A stretch of 64,000 bases of DNA from JASSUD01 sp031963045 (GTDB lineage Bacteria > Pseudomonadota > Gammaproteobacteria > Burkholderiales > Burkholderiaceae), in the NCBI GenBank assembly GCA_031963045.1, contig JASSUK010000010.1, forward strand, positions 32,975 through 96,974, given 5' to 3'. Position numbers and translations under genes: made by a program. A model generated the notes under the pieces. The model was given only the letters and a program-made list of their open reading frames with translations, was not told where the DNA came from and did not search any database. Positions 46,825-57,800 of the stretch are shown here, piece by piece (position 1 is the first letter of the stretch; each line of letters starts with the position of its first letter).

Positions 46825-49800
46825 CAACGGCCATCAATGACCCTGACCCACTGTTCCTGCGCGCCGGGAATAGCGACCTGTACTGGTCGGCCGATCAGGG
46901 CCGGGTGCTGGGATTTCTCGCCTCGCCAGGCCACAGCGGACAGAGCAGTTTGCCGCTGTCAGAAAGCTGGGCCGATGCAGGCGGCGTCTATTTTTTTCTC
47001 GGCGCCATATACCCGGCTGGCGCCGACGATGCGGCCTTTGCCAGCGCCTTGCGCAATCTGCTGTCATGGAGCGGCTGGCCAGCCCTAGGGCAAAAATTCG
47101 TGTGGCTCGACCAGGCTGCGCCGCAGCCGTTCGGCATGAGCGCCAACACGCTCGACGTCATCACGACAGATGGCGCGATGGCGTTGCGGCGTGGTGGCAC
47201 TTTCGACTTCAATGGCTACCTGCTTGGGTGCAGTAGCGGTATGCGCATCGCCCTCGCCAGCGGCGGCCAGACGGCAGGATTCGCCTTCGACGGCGGCTGC
47301 GTCTTTACCACGCCAGGCGGCCCCTACCCAGCCTGTGACAAGCAATTGCTGCTGCCGATGATCGGCCCCCATGCGGGCAGCCTGTGCTTTCGCATCACGC
47401 TCGCTACCGGCGGCGTCGGCGGCGATTTCGATCAGATGGGCGCCGGATTGCGGTATGCCTATCCGGCGGCAAGTGACGCAACCCTCGCAACCGATGCAGC
47501 CGATGCAAATAACGATGCCGCCTTCCTGCACCTGCCGGTGCTGATTCAGCCGACGCCGCCACTCACCCTGCATGCCAGCCTGGATCCGTTGCGTGTGTGG
47601 GATCCGGCGCGTTCGCGGCTGGCATTTTTTGCGGCTACCGCCGATCCCGGCCCGGGGCCGATGCTGTCCAATTTCGCCACCGCGCGCGGCCACGATGTCC
47701 TGCTCAACCCGTGCTTTGACGGCACACGGCCGGCCGCTCTGGTATTTGCCATCCAACCGTTGTTGATCGGCAAGCCGGGAACGGTGCCCTTTTGCAGCTA
47801 CCTGACACTGGACGGAGATTTCGCCATCTCGACCAATACCCCGCTTGCCGTCCTCGCAGCCGACCGCGCAGCGCTGGCGCCGGGTGATATCCAGATCGAA
47901 CGGCTGGTCTGCGGCGCATCGGGCCTTGAGTATCTCGGCATTCCGGTGGCTGGCGAGTACCGTCTCAGTTTTATGCCCGGCTTGCCGGCGTTTGCACCGG
48001 CGCAGATCAGCGCCACGGCCGAAGATCCGATACTGACGCCTCTGGCCACCACCGCTTGGGTATACCCTCGGCCGCCGGCCGGGCTCAGCCTCGACTACTA
48101 TGCCCAGCCTGATCAGGCCACGCTGTACCAGGCGTCGGCGGCCGCCTACCTGTCTTTTTTCGAGATGCCGGCCGCCACGCTGCCTCTGCCTGACGGCCTG
48201 CGCGCATTTCCTGTCGCCCCCTATCGTGGTCTCGACGCTGCAACCGCGACCACCGCCTTAACACTGGAACGGAGCGTACTGGCGCCTGAGCGCCGGCGTG
48301 CAATTACCGAGATTGTCTCGCCGCCTTCAGCGGCGCTCGGCAAGCTAGCGCTGCTGAAGGTCGATGCCGACCAGGTCGGCGTGACACCGCAGGGCATTGC
48401 TGTCGGGATCAACCAGCAGTCCAAACAATGGTCATGGCTCGGCATCGGCAATATGGCAGACGTGGCGGCGCAACCCGATCTGCGCTTTACCCGCATCCAG
48501 GATCGTTTCAAGCAAGCCATGCAAACCAACCGCCTGTTCATGGTGCTGGCTAATGACGGCCTCCTGATGCAATCGGGATCGATCGCCTACCTGCTCACGC
48601 CCCAGGCCATCGCAGACATCCGCGCCAACCAGAGCGTCGCGCTGGCGGTGCTCGAGCCGGTCGCCGCCGCCATGACTAACCAGCCGTATGAGACCGAACA
48701 ATTGTTCGCCGCCGCCCTGGTTGGCGCGGCTGCCGACATTACACCTGACGATATCCTGGTCTTCGAACGCGCCGCAGGCCAGCTCAACGTGGTGATCGAT
48801 GGCTGGCGCTTTCAGATCTCGCCAAGAAATTGGCATAATCCCAGCCGCGACCAGCGCAAGAACGCATTCCTGATTTTCAAACTCGCCGCCGGCAGATCGC
48901 TGGCCTCGCTGGTGGCGGATCCATCCGCCTGGACTTGGCCCGAAGTCGCCGCCATCGGGCCAAAGATAAGCGCTACCCAGTTGGAGCTGGGTTCGATCAT
49001 CGATGATGCACGCGCCAATTACCAGCGCGCCAAGGCAGCAGGACAAGCCTCGCCTTACGCCCATTTCATCGAGCGTATCGTTGACGACGAGAACTGGTGC
49101 GGCATTCTCAGCTTGAGTTGCGACGTCCCGCTCGACACACTGCCGGAGCCGTTGCAAGTCCTGGCGGCAGGCATCGATCCCACGCACTTTTATGCGCACC
49201 ACGTTGGCTTTGACCTGACCCCTTTCGAGGTCGCCGCCGGCACCTTGCAATTTAAGCCCAGCGCCAGCTTCGGCCTGATCGATTACAACAACCCGGCGGA
49301 CCTGTATTTCGACACCAACACCGACTTTGCCTTCAAAGTGCTGCGCCTGACAATCGGTTTCAAAAATGCCAGGATCAGCAGTTTTTCCAGCCAAATCGAG
49401 TTGCTCGTCAATCAGCTGTTCGGCGCTCCTGCCCGTCTCTACCCAACCGAGCGCGGCAATAATCTTGTCCTGGAAGGCAGCTATCAGCGCCAACTCGGCA
49501 GCGACGGCAAAACCCACGGCACGTATCTGTTCCATCTCGCGGGACCCGGCACCTTTCAGCTCGACAGCTCAGCCCTGGCATCGGTCGAAGTGCTGGCAGC
49601 ACGCCTTGTCACGACGCAAGCTGCCGATCCGGCCAATCCGGCGCAACCGGTGCGCGGCGCGTTTCAACTGGCAGGCAATATGCGCTTCTGGCAAGCGCCG
49701 GCCTTTGACCCCTTCACTTTCGGCGCAGAAAAGCCACTGCCCGAGGTAGCCGACGATGCTGGCGTGACCACCATGAAAGAAATCTTCCCAGGTGTATTCG

Positions 49801-50627
49801 TGCCCGCTGTCGCTGATGCAAGAGCCGATTCGGCCGGGCACATGCCAGGCGTCACCTCGGCGCCACAAGACGGTTATCTGCGTTTTGACAACCTGGCTGT
49901 CGAGATGAATTTCGTCCCAGCGGTGCGTATTCCCAGCTTTCAACTACGCACTGACAAGATTGCCTTCGATCTCGACAATAGCCTGGCGCGCCCGAATTCG
50001 CTTGGCAATCGCTTCCCGGCGCGTCTTTCCGGCTTGCTGTCGGCGCCCAATCTTGCCCCGTCCGGCCAGCCGCCTACAGGGCAAGATCCGAGCGACCTGG
50101 GCTATATATCGGTAAGCTGCGGCCTGCAGCAAAGCAAGCTGGTCAACCCCTGGTATGGCATCGAATACGATCTCAAGCTCGGCACGCTTGGGGCCTTGGC
50201 GGCCGGCGCCGGCCTGTCGCTGAAAGTGCTGGCGGCATGGAGCAGCGGCGGCAGCGACGATGCGCCGGCGATTTATGTCGGGGTCCGGCTGCCCGGCCTG
50301 AAAGATGGGATCGGCATTGAAATGCCGTTGCAGCAGGTCCTCAAACTGGGATTTCGTTCGATTGAATTTCATACCTACCCGGCTCAGCCGCACGACCCCT
50401 CGCAGCTGGCTTACCTAATGCGGTTTCGCAATTTCGGATTACAGGTGCTGGGATTTTCCTTCCCCGCTGGCCAGAACGATATCTACCTGTTCGGCAATCC
50501 CGATCAAACTTCGAGCGACGCGCTGGGATGGTACGCAGCCTACTCGGCCGATGAAGACACCAAGAAAAAGAAACTGCCGACAGCCAAGCAGCGGCGACTG
50601 GCTGGCCGACGTGGAGGGCCGCCCTGA
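46818..50627 (+). CDS. Large beta-rich protein of the GC-rich cassette
   Basis: About 1269 residues, unassigned. The ATG at 46818 lies in the last bases of the previous gene (ATGCTAA) with GGAG nine bases upstream; a GTG at 46803 is an alternative. Long alternating hydrophobic strands dominate, for example RLTIGFKNARISSFSSQIEL and GYLRFDNLAVEMNFVPAV. The C-terminal part resembles stretches of the 3862-residue protein in style, such as FRNFGLQVLGFSFPAGQNDI. The end is basic (KKKKLPTAKQRRLAGRR). No catalytic motif, signal peptide or membrane helix is clear. The stop overlaps the next start as TGATG. Confidence 0.6.
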   Translation: MLTTAINDPDPLFLRAGNSDLYWSADQGRVLGFLASPGHSGQSSLPLSESWADAGGVYFFLGAIYPAGADDAAFASALRNLLSWSGWPALGQKFVWLDQAAPQPFGMSANTLDVITTDGAMALRRGGTFDFNGYLLGCSSGMRIALASGGQTAGFAFDGGCVFTTPGGPYPACDKQLLLPMIGPHAGSLCFRITLATGGVGGDFDQMGAGLRYAYPAASDATLATDAADANNDAAFLHLPVLIQPTPPLTLHASLDPLRVWDPARSRLAFFAATADPGPGPMLSNFATARGHDVLLNPCFDGTRPAALVFAIQPLLIGKPGTVPFCSYLTLDGDFAISTNTPLAVLAADRAALAPGDIQIERLVCGASGLEYLGIPVAGEYRLSFMPGLPAFAPAQISATAEDPILTPLATTAWVYPRPPAGLSLDYYAQPDQATLYQASAAAYLSFFEMPAATLPLPDGLRAFPVAPYRGLDAATATTALTLERSVLAPERRRAITEIVSPPSAALGKLALLKVDADQVGVTPQGIAVGINQQSKQWSWLGIGNMADVAAQPDLRFTRIQDRFKQAMQTNRLFMVLANDGLLMQSGSIAYLLTPQAIADIRANQSVALAVLEPVAAAMTNQPYETEQLFAAALVGAAADITPDDILVFERAAGQLNVVIDGWRFQISPRNWHNPSRDQRKNAFLIFKLAAGRSLASLVADPSAWTWPEVAAIGPKISATQLELGSIIDDARANYQRAKAAGQASPYAHFIERIVDDENWCGILSLSCDVPLDTLPEPLQVLAAGIDPTHFYAHHVGFDLTPFEVAAGTLQFKPSASFGLIDYNNPADLYFDTNTDFAFKVLRLTIGFKNARISSFSSQIELLVNQLFGAPARLYPTERGNNLVLEGSYQRQLGSDGKTHGTYLFHLAGPGTFQLDSSALASVEVLAARLVTTQAADPANPAQPVRGAFQLAGNMRFWQAPAFDPFTFGAEKPLPEVADDAGVTTMKEIFPGVFVPAVADARADSAGHMPGVTSAPQDGYLRFDNLAVEMNFVPAVRIPSFQLRTDKIAFDLDNSLARPNSLGNRFPARLSGLLSAPNLAPSGQPPTGQDPSDLGYISVSCGLQQSKLVNPWYGIEYDLKLGTLGALAAGAGLSLKVLAAWSSGGSDDAPAIYVGVRLPGLKDGIGIEMPLQQVLKLGFRSIEFHTYPAQPHDPSQLAYLMRFRNFGLQVLGFSFPAGQNDIYLFGNPDQTSSDALGWYAAYSADEDTKKKKLPTAKQRRLAGRRGGPP

Positions 50628-51808
50628 TGGCAGTCGATATCCAAGTCACGATGCTGTTTGTCGATCAGGGCATGGGCAATCTGATCGAGCTGGTCGATAC
50701 CAGCACTAAGGAGATAGTCTTTCGCGCCCTGGTCGATTTCGGTTCATCGAAATCAACTGCCTGCGTGGCAACGGTTGACTGGCTGGCAGACGAAATTTCT
50801 GTCGGAACCAAGGCGAAGCTGGATTTTCTGATCATTTCACATAAAGACAACGACCATTGGTCGCTGTTGCGCCCCCTGGCAGAGAAACTCCTCCAAAAGG
50901 GACACTCCCTTGAGATTAAAGCAGGGTGGCATGGCAATCGGCCCGAACAATACAACAAACTCAAAAACTTGGACGACGCCCAAAAAAAGGGGAAAACCAT
51001 CATCGAGTACATGAGCAAGTACGTCCAACTTTACCCCCTTGTCGAAAAGGGTAGCAGCTATAAAACCGCCGGCGCCTTGAAGCCAATTGCCAGCAGCCAT
51101 GGCGTCGACTTCAAGATCGTGACCGTCAATGTGCCAAGCGGAAAATCGAAGGCCGACATTATTTCCAATACACAATCGTTGGTTTTGGCCATTGAAGGCA
51201 ACGGAAAAACTGTTTTCTTGCCCGGCGACGCAACAGCAGAAACATGCGTCGAACTTAATGAAATCCTGGAAAGCAAAGCCGGCGGCGTTCTTAAAGGCCC
51301 CTTGTTCCTGAGTGTGCCGCATCACGGCGCATTGCGCACCCTGGCTTCAAATTACACGACGACTAATCCGGATCTTGATGTTGGAAAAGCCTTTGCCAAG
51401 AACCTGTCGCCTAAGTCGATAGGCGCTAGCGCCGGCTTCGCCACCCACCATCATCCTTCGAAGATTGTCCTCGACCTGTTTGCTGGCAGTCTCGACACGC
51501 TGAGCCCGGACCACGCTTATGTCGTTTACGATGCCGCCTCTTGGGTCGCGCCAGAAACAGAGAAACTGGTGTACACGACCTATTTGAATTTGCCTCCGAC
51601 ATCAACAAAAAAAAGAAAAAGAATCGAGACGGAGCGTGCGCATTGGTGTTTTTTCATTGATCCGAATGGCGATTTATGGGTGCAGAAAATTAAGCTGGAA
51701 GGCCACGCACCATCGAGGGAGGATCGGATTTTGCTAATCAAATCTGATTCGCCGCCGCCAGATAAGCAGGCCTCGCTGAACCCGACTCCGTCCACGCCAT
51801 GTCCATAA
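50627..51808 (+). CDS. Metallo-beta-lactamase-fold protein (ComEC-like)
   Basis: A 393-residue protein with the metallo-beta-lactamase fold. Metal-ligand motifs are visible: SHKDNDHW near residues 72-79 (HxDxDH form), LPGDATAE near 198 and VPHHGA near 229. The order and spacing resemble the C-terminal domain of ComEC/Rec2 and related stand-alone hydrolases. The N-terminus begins IQVTMLFVDQGMGNLIEL, the usual first strand. It starts at TGATG overlap with a strong GGAGGG ribosome-binding site nine bases upstream, and ends overlapping the next gene. No secretion signal is seen. A hydrolase, nuclease or processing role is inferred; the substrate is unknown. Confidence 0.8.
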   Translation: MAVDIQVTMLFVDQGMGNLIELVDTSTKEIVFRALVDFGSSKSTACVATVDWLADEISVGTKAKLDFLIISHKDNDHWSLLRPLAEKLLQKGHSLEIKAGWHGNRPEQYNKLKNLDDAQKKGKTIIEYMSKYVQLYPLVEKGSSYKTAGALKPIASSHGVDFKIVTVNVPSGKSKADIISNTQSLVLAIEGNGKTVFLPGDATAETCVELNEILESKAGGVLKGPLFLSVPHHGALRTLASNYTTTNPDLDVGKAFAKNLSPKSIGASAGFATHHHPSKIVLDLFAGSLDTLSPDHAYVVYDAASWVAPETEKLVYTTYLNLPPTSTKKRKRIETERAHWCFFIDPNGDLWVQKIKLEGHAPSREDRILLIKSDSPPPDKQASLNPTPSTPCP

Positions 51809-54800
51809 CCCAAATCCAGGCCGATCTCGACGCTGCCCGCCAGGGCAACCGCATCACGCTGGCCGGCCCTGTATCACCAGGTCTGGCAGACGTCCTGGCA
51901 AGGCTCGGGCTGACAACCATGGCCGTCGACGGCGTCGCCATCACGCTCGTGGCAACGGCGGTGATTGTTACCGGCAGCGCAATTTTCCGCGGCCAAACCT
52001 GGCAGTTGCGGCTGACCGGCGAGGCCGACGGCGCACAAAACAGATATGCGCTCCAGCTATCGCTCAGCGGCACGCTGCTGCGCATGAGCGACTTGTTCGG
52101 CACACTGCCGCAGAGCCGCCGCGCCGACGACAGCGGCGCTCTTATACTGATGGATTCAGTAATCGATCCTCTGCAGGTCGTCGACGCCAGTTTCATTGTC
52201 TCGGCCGGCAGCGACGCTACGGCGCCAGTTCAATTCCAAGGTTGGCTGCAGCTTACCAACTACATCGAACGTAACGACATCGAACGCTATGCTCTCTTCC
52301 TAGGTACCGACCGTCTCTGGCTGGACGGCACCGTCGACTTCCGGCCCGCCCCGCCGGCGCTGGCCCTGACTGCGATGGCACCGCGCGCACGCTCGGATAT
52401 GCCTATCGCACAGATTAACCGGATCGGCCTGCGGCTGAGTACCACGGCGGTTGACATGTGGGCCGTGGCAGACAATGCGGCGCCGGTTTCGCTGATCGAA
52501 ATGCTGGCCAATGTCCCGGTCGGCAAGGCAACCCCGGCCGTGTACATCGATGTCACCACGCCGTTGTTCATGAACGACACTTTGTGGCCATTGACCGCGC
52601 GCTTCCCGGACTACGGCCAGTCCCTCACCGGCGGCATTGACCAGATCATTTCCTTGTTCGGTGGTGGCGACAATTTCCAGGTATATGACGGTTTGCTAAG
52701 CCGGCCCATCGGCTTTGAGGCGCTCGACAATTTCTATCTCGCCGAAATCGAAGTCGGCATCAACCCGGCACTCGACGGCGACCTACCATCACCGTCTGTC
52801 GACTACCTGGCGATCACCTTGCAGTCGCGTCGCCCGTGGAATCCGCCGCTGCCTTTTATCCAGGTAAAAAACGTCGGTACCCGTTGGCTGATTACCTGGA
52901 AAGACGCCAGCGCGATTGTCACGGGCAGCGTATGGGGCACACTCAGTTTCGGTAAAGACGCCGCACTCAGGGCCGACGGCCGCCACCGGCCGGCGCTCGG
53001 TCCACCACAAGAGCAGGACAAAAGCCAACTGCAGGGCGCGACCTGGGATCTTGACGTGGTGGCCGAGCTGCCACAGTTTGACATTTTGGTTACCAGTGCC
53101 GGCTCGGTCGAGATTCCTTTTCCAGATGCGTTCGCCAATTTCTTCGATACACCCAGCGGCGTCACCGCCAGCCTGACGGTCAGCGAGATCGAGATTTTCG
53201 CCAGCCCTTCTGCAAAAATCTTCAACGGCTACCTGCTGGTGGAAGGCAATTGGCCTGTCGACATCAATAACATCACCTTTAATCTCGACAGCATCGCCTT
53301 TGCGGTCAACGTCACCGAAAACAGCGTTTACGGTTCGCTGGAAGGACGGGCGTCGGTGGTGGTGCGGCAGGATGGCGTAGTCGACCAGACCAAAGCAGTT
53401 TTCTTCGTCAACGCCGAATATACGGAGGGCGGCAGTTGGATTTTCTCCGGCGGCCTGGCCGAGGGCACCCTGGATCTGATCAATTTCGTAATTGGCTTTT
53501 TGGGCTTGCCGGCCGCGCCGAAGTGGGTGCCGTCCATCATCCTCGATCAGTTGTTGCTGACCTATGATACGAACAAGAGCGACGGCAACCCCTATTCCGC
53601 GGCCGGACATTTGACTTGGGTGATTGACGACGATGCGCTGGGCTTCAAATTGACGGTCGAAGCAGACGCATCGATTGCGCGCGTCGCCGCAGCACAGGCT
53701 ACGCCGGACGAGCGCACTGCGGCATTGCACTTTCACAAATGGGACAACAACGGGATGATAAGCAGCGGCACGCTGCGCGGCTCGTTCACCATCAATCGGA
53801 TTAAAATCTCGGCCGGCCTGTCGTTTATCAGCGCCACAAAAATCTATTTCTTCCGGGTCGAGTGGAACGGTGCGGCGATCGAAGCGACCACACTGCAAAT
53901 CACCACGCCGCAGCCCCCGCACACCGGGCTGCGAATTGCTCTGCAAGGGCTGACCCTTGGCAGTGTGGTCGAAAGTCTGGTCAATCTGGTAAATCCGAAC
54001 CTGAATTACCACCTTGATGCGCCATGGGATTTTCTCAATGCGATCGATCTGTCGCGCTTCGCGCTGATTCTCGATCCGAAAGAGAACACGGTCGAACTGA
54101 CATTCCGTGTCGACCTGGAAGCAGGTTTCATGCGCGTCGACTCGGTCGGCCTGGTCTATGATCGCTCCCAGGGCGAAGGCACGGTCCGTTTCAAATTGGT
54201 CGGACGTTTGTTAAACAAGGACTACTCAAACGATGCACCCCTGGAGTGGGATGCGGTCAATGATCCGGCGCCGGCGGTACCCGGCAGCGGGGTGCAGTTG
54301 ATCGACTTGCGCTATCTCGGCCTGGGCCAGCACGTCGCGCTGGCAACCATGCCCGACACCATCGCCACCATCATTTCCCGCCTGCGCGAGGACATGCGCC
54401 CGCCCAAAGGCGTGGACAGCAATCCACTGGACGGTGCGACCGGTTTGCGTTTCGCCACCGACAGCCAATGGCTGATTGCGCTCGACATGAGCCTCATGAA
54501 CACCGTGAGCCTGAGCCTGGTGTTCAACGATCCGCAGTTATACGGTCTGTTGATTTCCTTGGGTGGAGAAAAATCAGGATCGCTGGCCGGCCTCAGTTTT
54601 GAACTGCTGTATAAAAAAATCAGCGACGACATCGGGGTATTTCAGATCCGGCTGCAGGTGCCGGACGCTTTTCGCCAATTCGACTTCGGCGCGGTTTCGA
54701 TCACGCTGGGCATTATCAGCGTCGATATTTTCACCAATGGCAACTTCATGGTGGATCTTGGCTTTCCATACAATCGCGTCTACGAAACCTCGTTTGGCAT

Positions 54801-57800
54801 GTCGGCTGGCCCCTTCATCGGCCGCGGCGGCCTGTATTTCGGCTTGCTCGACGGCGCCACCTCGCGCCGGGTGCCGGTCGTTACCAACGGCCATTTCTCT
54901 CCCGTAGTCGAGCTCGGCGTGGGCCTGGCGGTTGGCCTTGGCCGCACCTTTAATAAGGGGCCGTTAAAGGCCAGCCTGTACGTCGAAATGGAAGTGATTT
55001 TCCAAGGCGTGCTGGGCTGGTTCCATCCAAACGACGCTGCCGCAGACACCAGCATGTATTACTGGTGCCGCGGCACGGCGGCGATCGCCGGCAAGCTGTA
55101 CGGGAAGGTCGATTTCAAGATTATCTCCGCTAGCATCAGCCTGGAAGCCTACGCCAGCGTCATCCTTACGATTGAATACCACATGCCGACCGAAGTGGAT
55201 TTCGACGTCGGCGTGGAAGTGGATGCGGAAGTCGAGTTTCTGTTCTTTAGCGTCTCATTTAGCTTCAGTATGCAGTTGCACGCATCGTTTACAATCGGCA
55301 GCGCCAGCACGCCGCCGTGGATCCTAGCGGCGGATCAGAGCGGCAAGGATCCGCGCCGGCTGATTGCCAGCATTGCCAGTGTTGCCGTACCCCGCCGTCG
55401 CCGCCGGCACGCCGATCTCGTCAAACTGACCCGAGCCATGTTCCTGGATTCGCGCGACGACCCGGCCCTGCAATGGAATCCTGACCAGACCTTGTTTCCG
55501 AACCTGCTGCCGCGAACTGTCGACCTCAAACTGATGCCGGTGTTTTCTGTCGACGCGGTGCCACTCACGTGGAGTGGCGAACCGCCGGTGAATGATGCGC
55601 CCGCATATCGGGTCGCGTTCGTCCTGATGGCTGCGGCGCCGGCGACGCACCAGGCCGGTAAAGCCGATCCGACCTTCAACACCTTGGTGGAAGCCATGTT
55701 GCGTTGGTCAATCTCGGCGCTGGGCCAACCCGGGTACGGCGGCAGCATCACGACCGGTGCGCTGGCGGAATTGGCGGCGCAAATGGACTCGCCGCAAACC
55801 GCACAGAAAGGCTTTGCCCTCGACATCCTCGACCGTTTGTTCGACAAAAACCTGCGCTTGTCGATTCGGGCCCGGCCGACTACGATAACCGCGGCCGGCG
55901 GCGTGTGCTTTCCGATGATTCCCTTCCTCTCCTGGAGCAGCACGGATTTGCCAGATAGTACCGAGCGCAGCCGGGATTTTCTCAGCTACCAGATGATCGA
56001 TGCGGCCTATGAAACCGTCTTGAAGGACTATTTCGCCAAGACTGAAGCCGCGCTGCCCGCTGAGGCCGAGGCCGATATGACGCTGGCCAGCGAATCGATG
56101 GCCAGTTTCGTGTTCCGCGATTACTTCCTGCTGATCGCGAAATCTGTAATCCAGCGCGCCGCCGACCTGATGGCCGCGTGGCCGTTGATCCCCGCCAGCG
56201 GCGCATCGCTGGCAACCATTGCCAAGGGATTCGACACAGTGTCCCGGCCCTATGTAAAAGTGAGCGGCGACACGATTGACCAGGTGGCGTTGGGCTTTGG
56301 CTATTCAGCCGCTGAATTGGAATTCCTCAAGCAGGGGATAACGCAGGAACTAAACAGCACGCCGATCGGAGGCAGCGTCAATATCGTCCTTGGCGTGACC
56401 CCGCAAGGCTTGGCCGCTGCCAACCCGGACACGCCGCTCAACCAGATGACGATCAACATCGGTGCGCTCAACTACCAGTTACGCGCAAGCGACACCTTGG
56501 GCAGCATTGCCACCGCGTTTGCTTATCCGCTTGCCGCCTGGCTGAGCGACCTGGCACTACAATCCCAACTACGCCTACTAGTCGCCGGCAGCGCGCTTTC
56601 CTTGCCAGCCACGTACCAGTACAGCAATCCAGGCAATCTGACAGTCGACACGTTGGCCGCGGTGTACTTTGTGCGGCTCAACGGCTATCAAGACGTGGCG
56701 TTGCTGAATTGGTATGCGCAGGCGATCGCCAGCCTCAACCCGAGCGCTTTCAAGGAACAAGCCGACGGCACAGCCGCACCGTTGCCGGCGCAAGTGTTGG
56801 TACCGAGCGCCTATGACAACATCACTGCGCCGCTGACCTGGAATACGCTGCCTGGCGATACGCTGTACGAAATCGCCGCTACCTTTGCTCTGCTCCAATC
56901 GTTGAATCCGGCGCCAGCCTTTGTCGCCTTCCGCGCAGCACTGCGTATCGCCAATCCAGGGCCGGCGTTAGCGCCGATCGTGCTGCCCGCTGGCAGCACC
57001 ACGCAAATCGCGCCAAACGAAACCCTGGGCGCCCTGGCCGACCGCTTGCTGGTGGAACCGGCCGGCGCCGCTTTCATTGCCACGGTTCAGGATGCGGCGA
57101 TCCTGGCGCCGCTGCAATCGGTCGCCGTATTACAGGCGCAAATCAGCATCGGCGACTGCCAGACTTTCGCGCAAGTCGGACAACACTATGCGATTTCCAT
57201 CGACGAACTGGGCGGACGGCTGGCTGAGCAATCAGGTCTGCTCAAACTTGAGGCCGACGCCTCCCCACTTAATGTGCCGCATATGGTATCCATCAAAGTC
57301 GAGTCCTTGGTCGACATGGTGCTTAGCGGCACAACACCGGCCGAGATTAGCGGCCAGGTGTCGCGCTTCATGCTGCATGGCTTGCGCATGCCAGCACCGG
57401 TCAGCGAACACGGCGTCTACCCGCTCAAAGGCTTGTATGAGCTGATCGGCCAGCAAGTCACAGGCTTGGCGCCGAGCAGCGCATGCGATGCCGCAACGAC
57501 GCGCTTTACCGTCAATTTCCAGCTGCCCGAAACGACTTCGCAAGAATGGATCGAACTTGGCCCGCCGCCGCTGTCGCCGGCGCCGCAGGAGCTCGCCATT
57601 GCGGTTACCGATGCCGACCTGTGCGACTACACGCCGGCCACCGTGTTGACGCCTGAATTCAACACGCAGCCTGCACCATTGCAGCTGTGGCGTGAACAAA
57701 ACCTGCGTTGGGCGCTGCAGCATCGCATCCTATGGCAAACGCCGGTGGCGCCGCCATTAACGCTGGCCCCGGGAAAAAAGCCGCCAGTCAATGGCATGCC

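Noticed and set aside
52789..54012. A 407-codon open frame on the minus strand inside the giant gene
   Set aside because: It is a GC-rich shadow frame: the plus-strand protein is continuous and has coherent motifs, while this frame has no family features. The same holds for minus frames at 48432-49535, 45148-45951 and 60567-61415.
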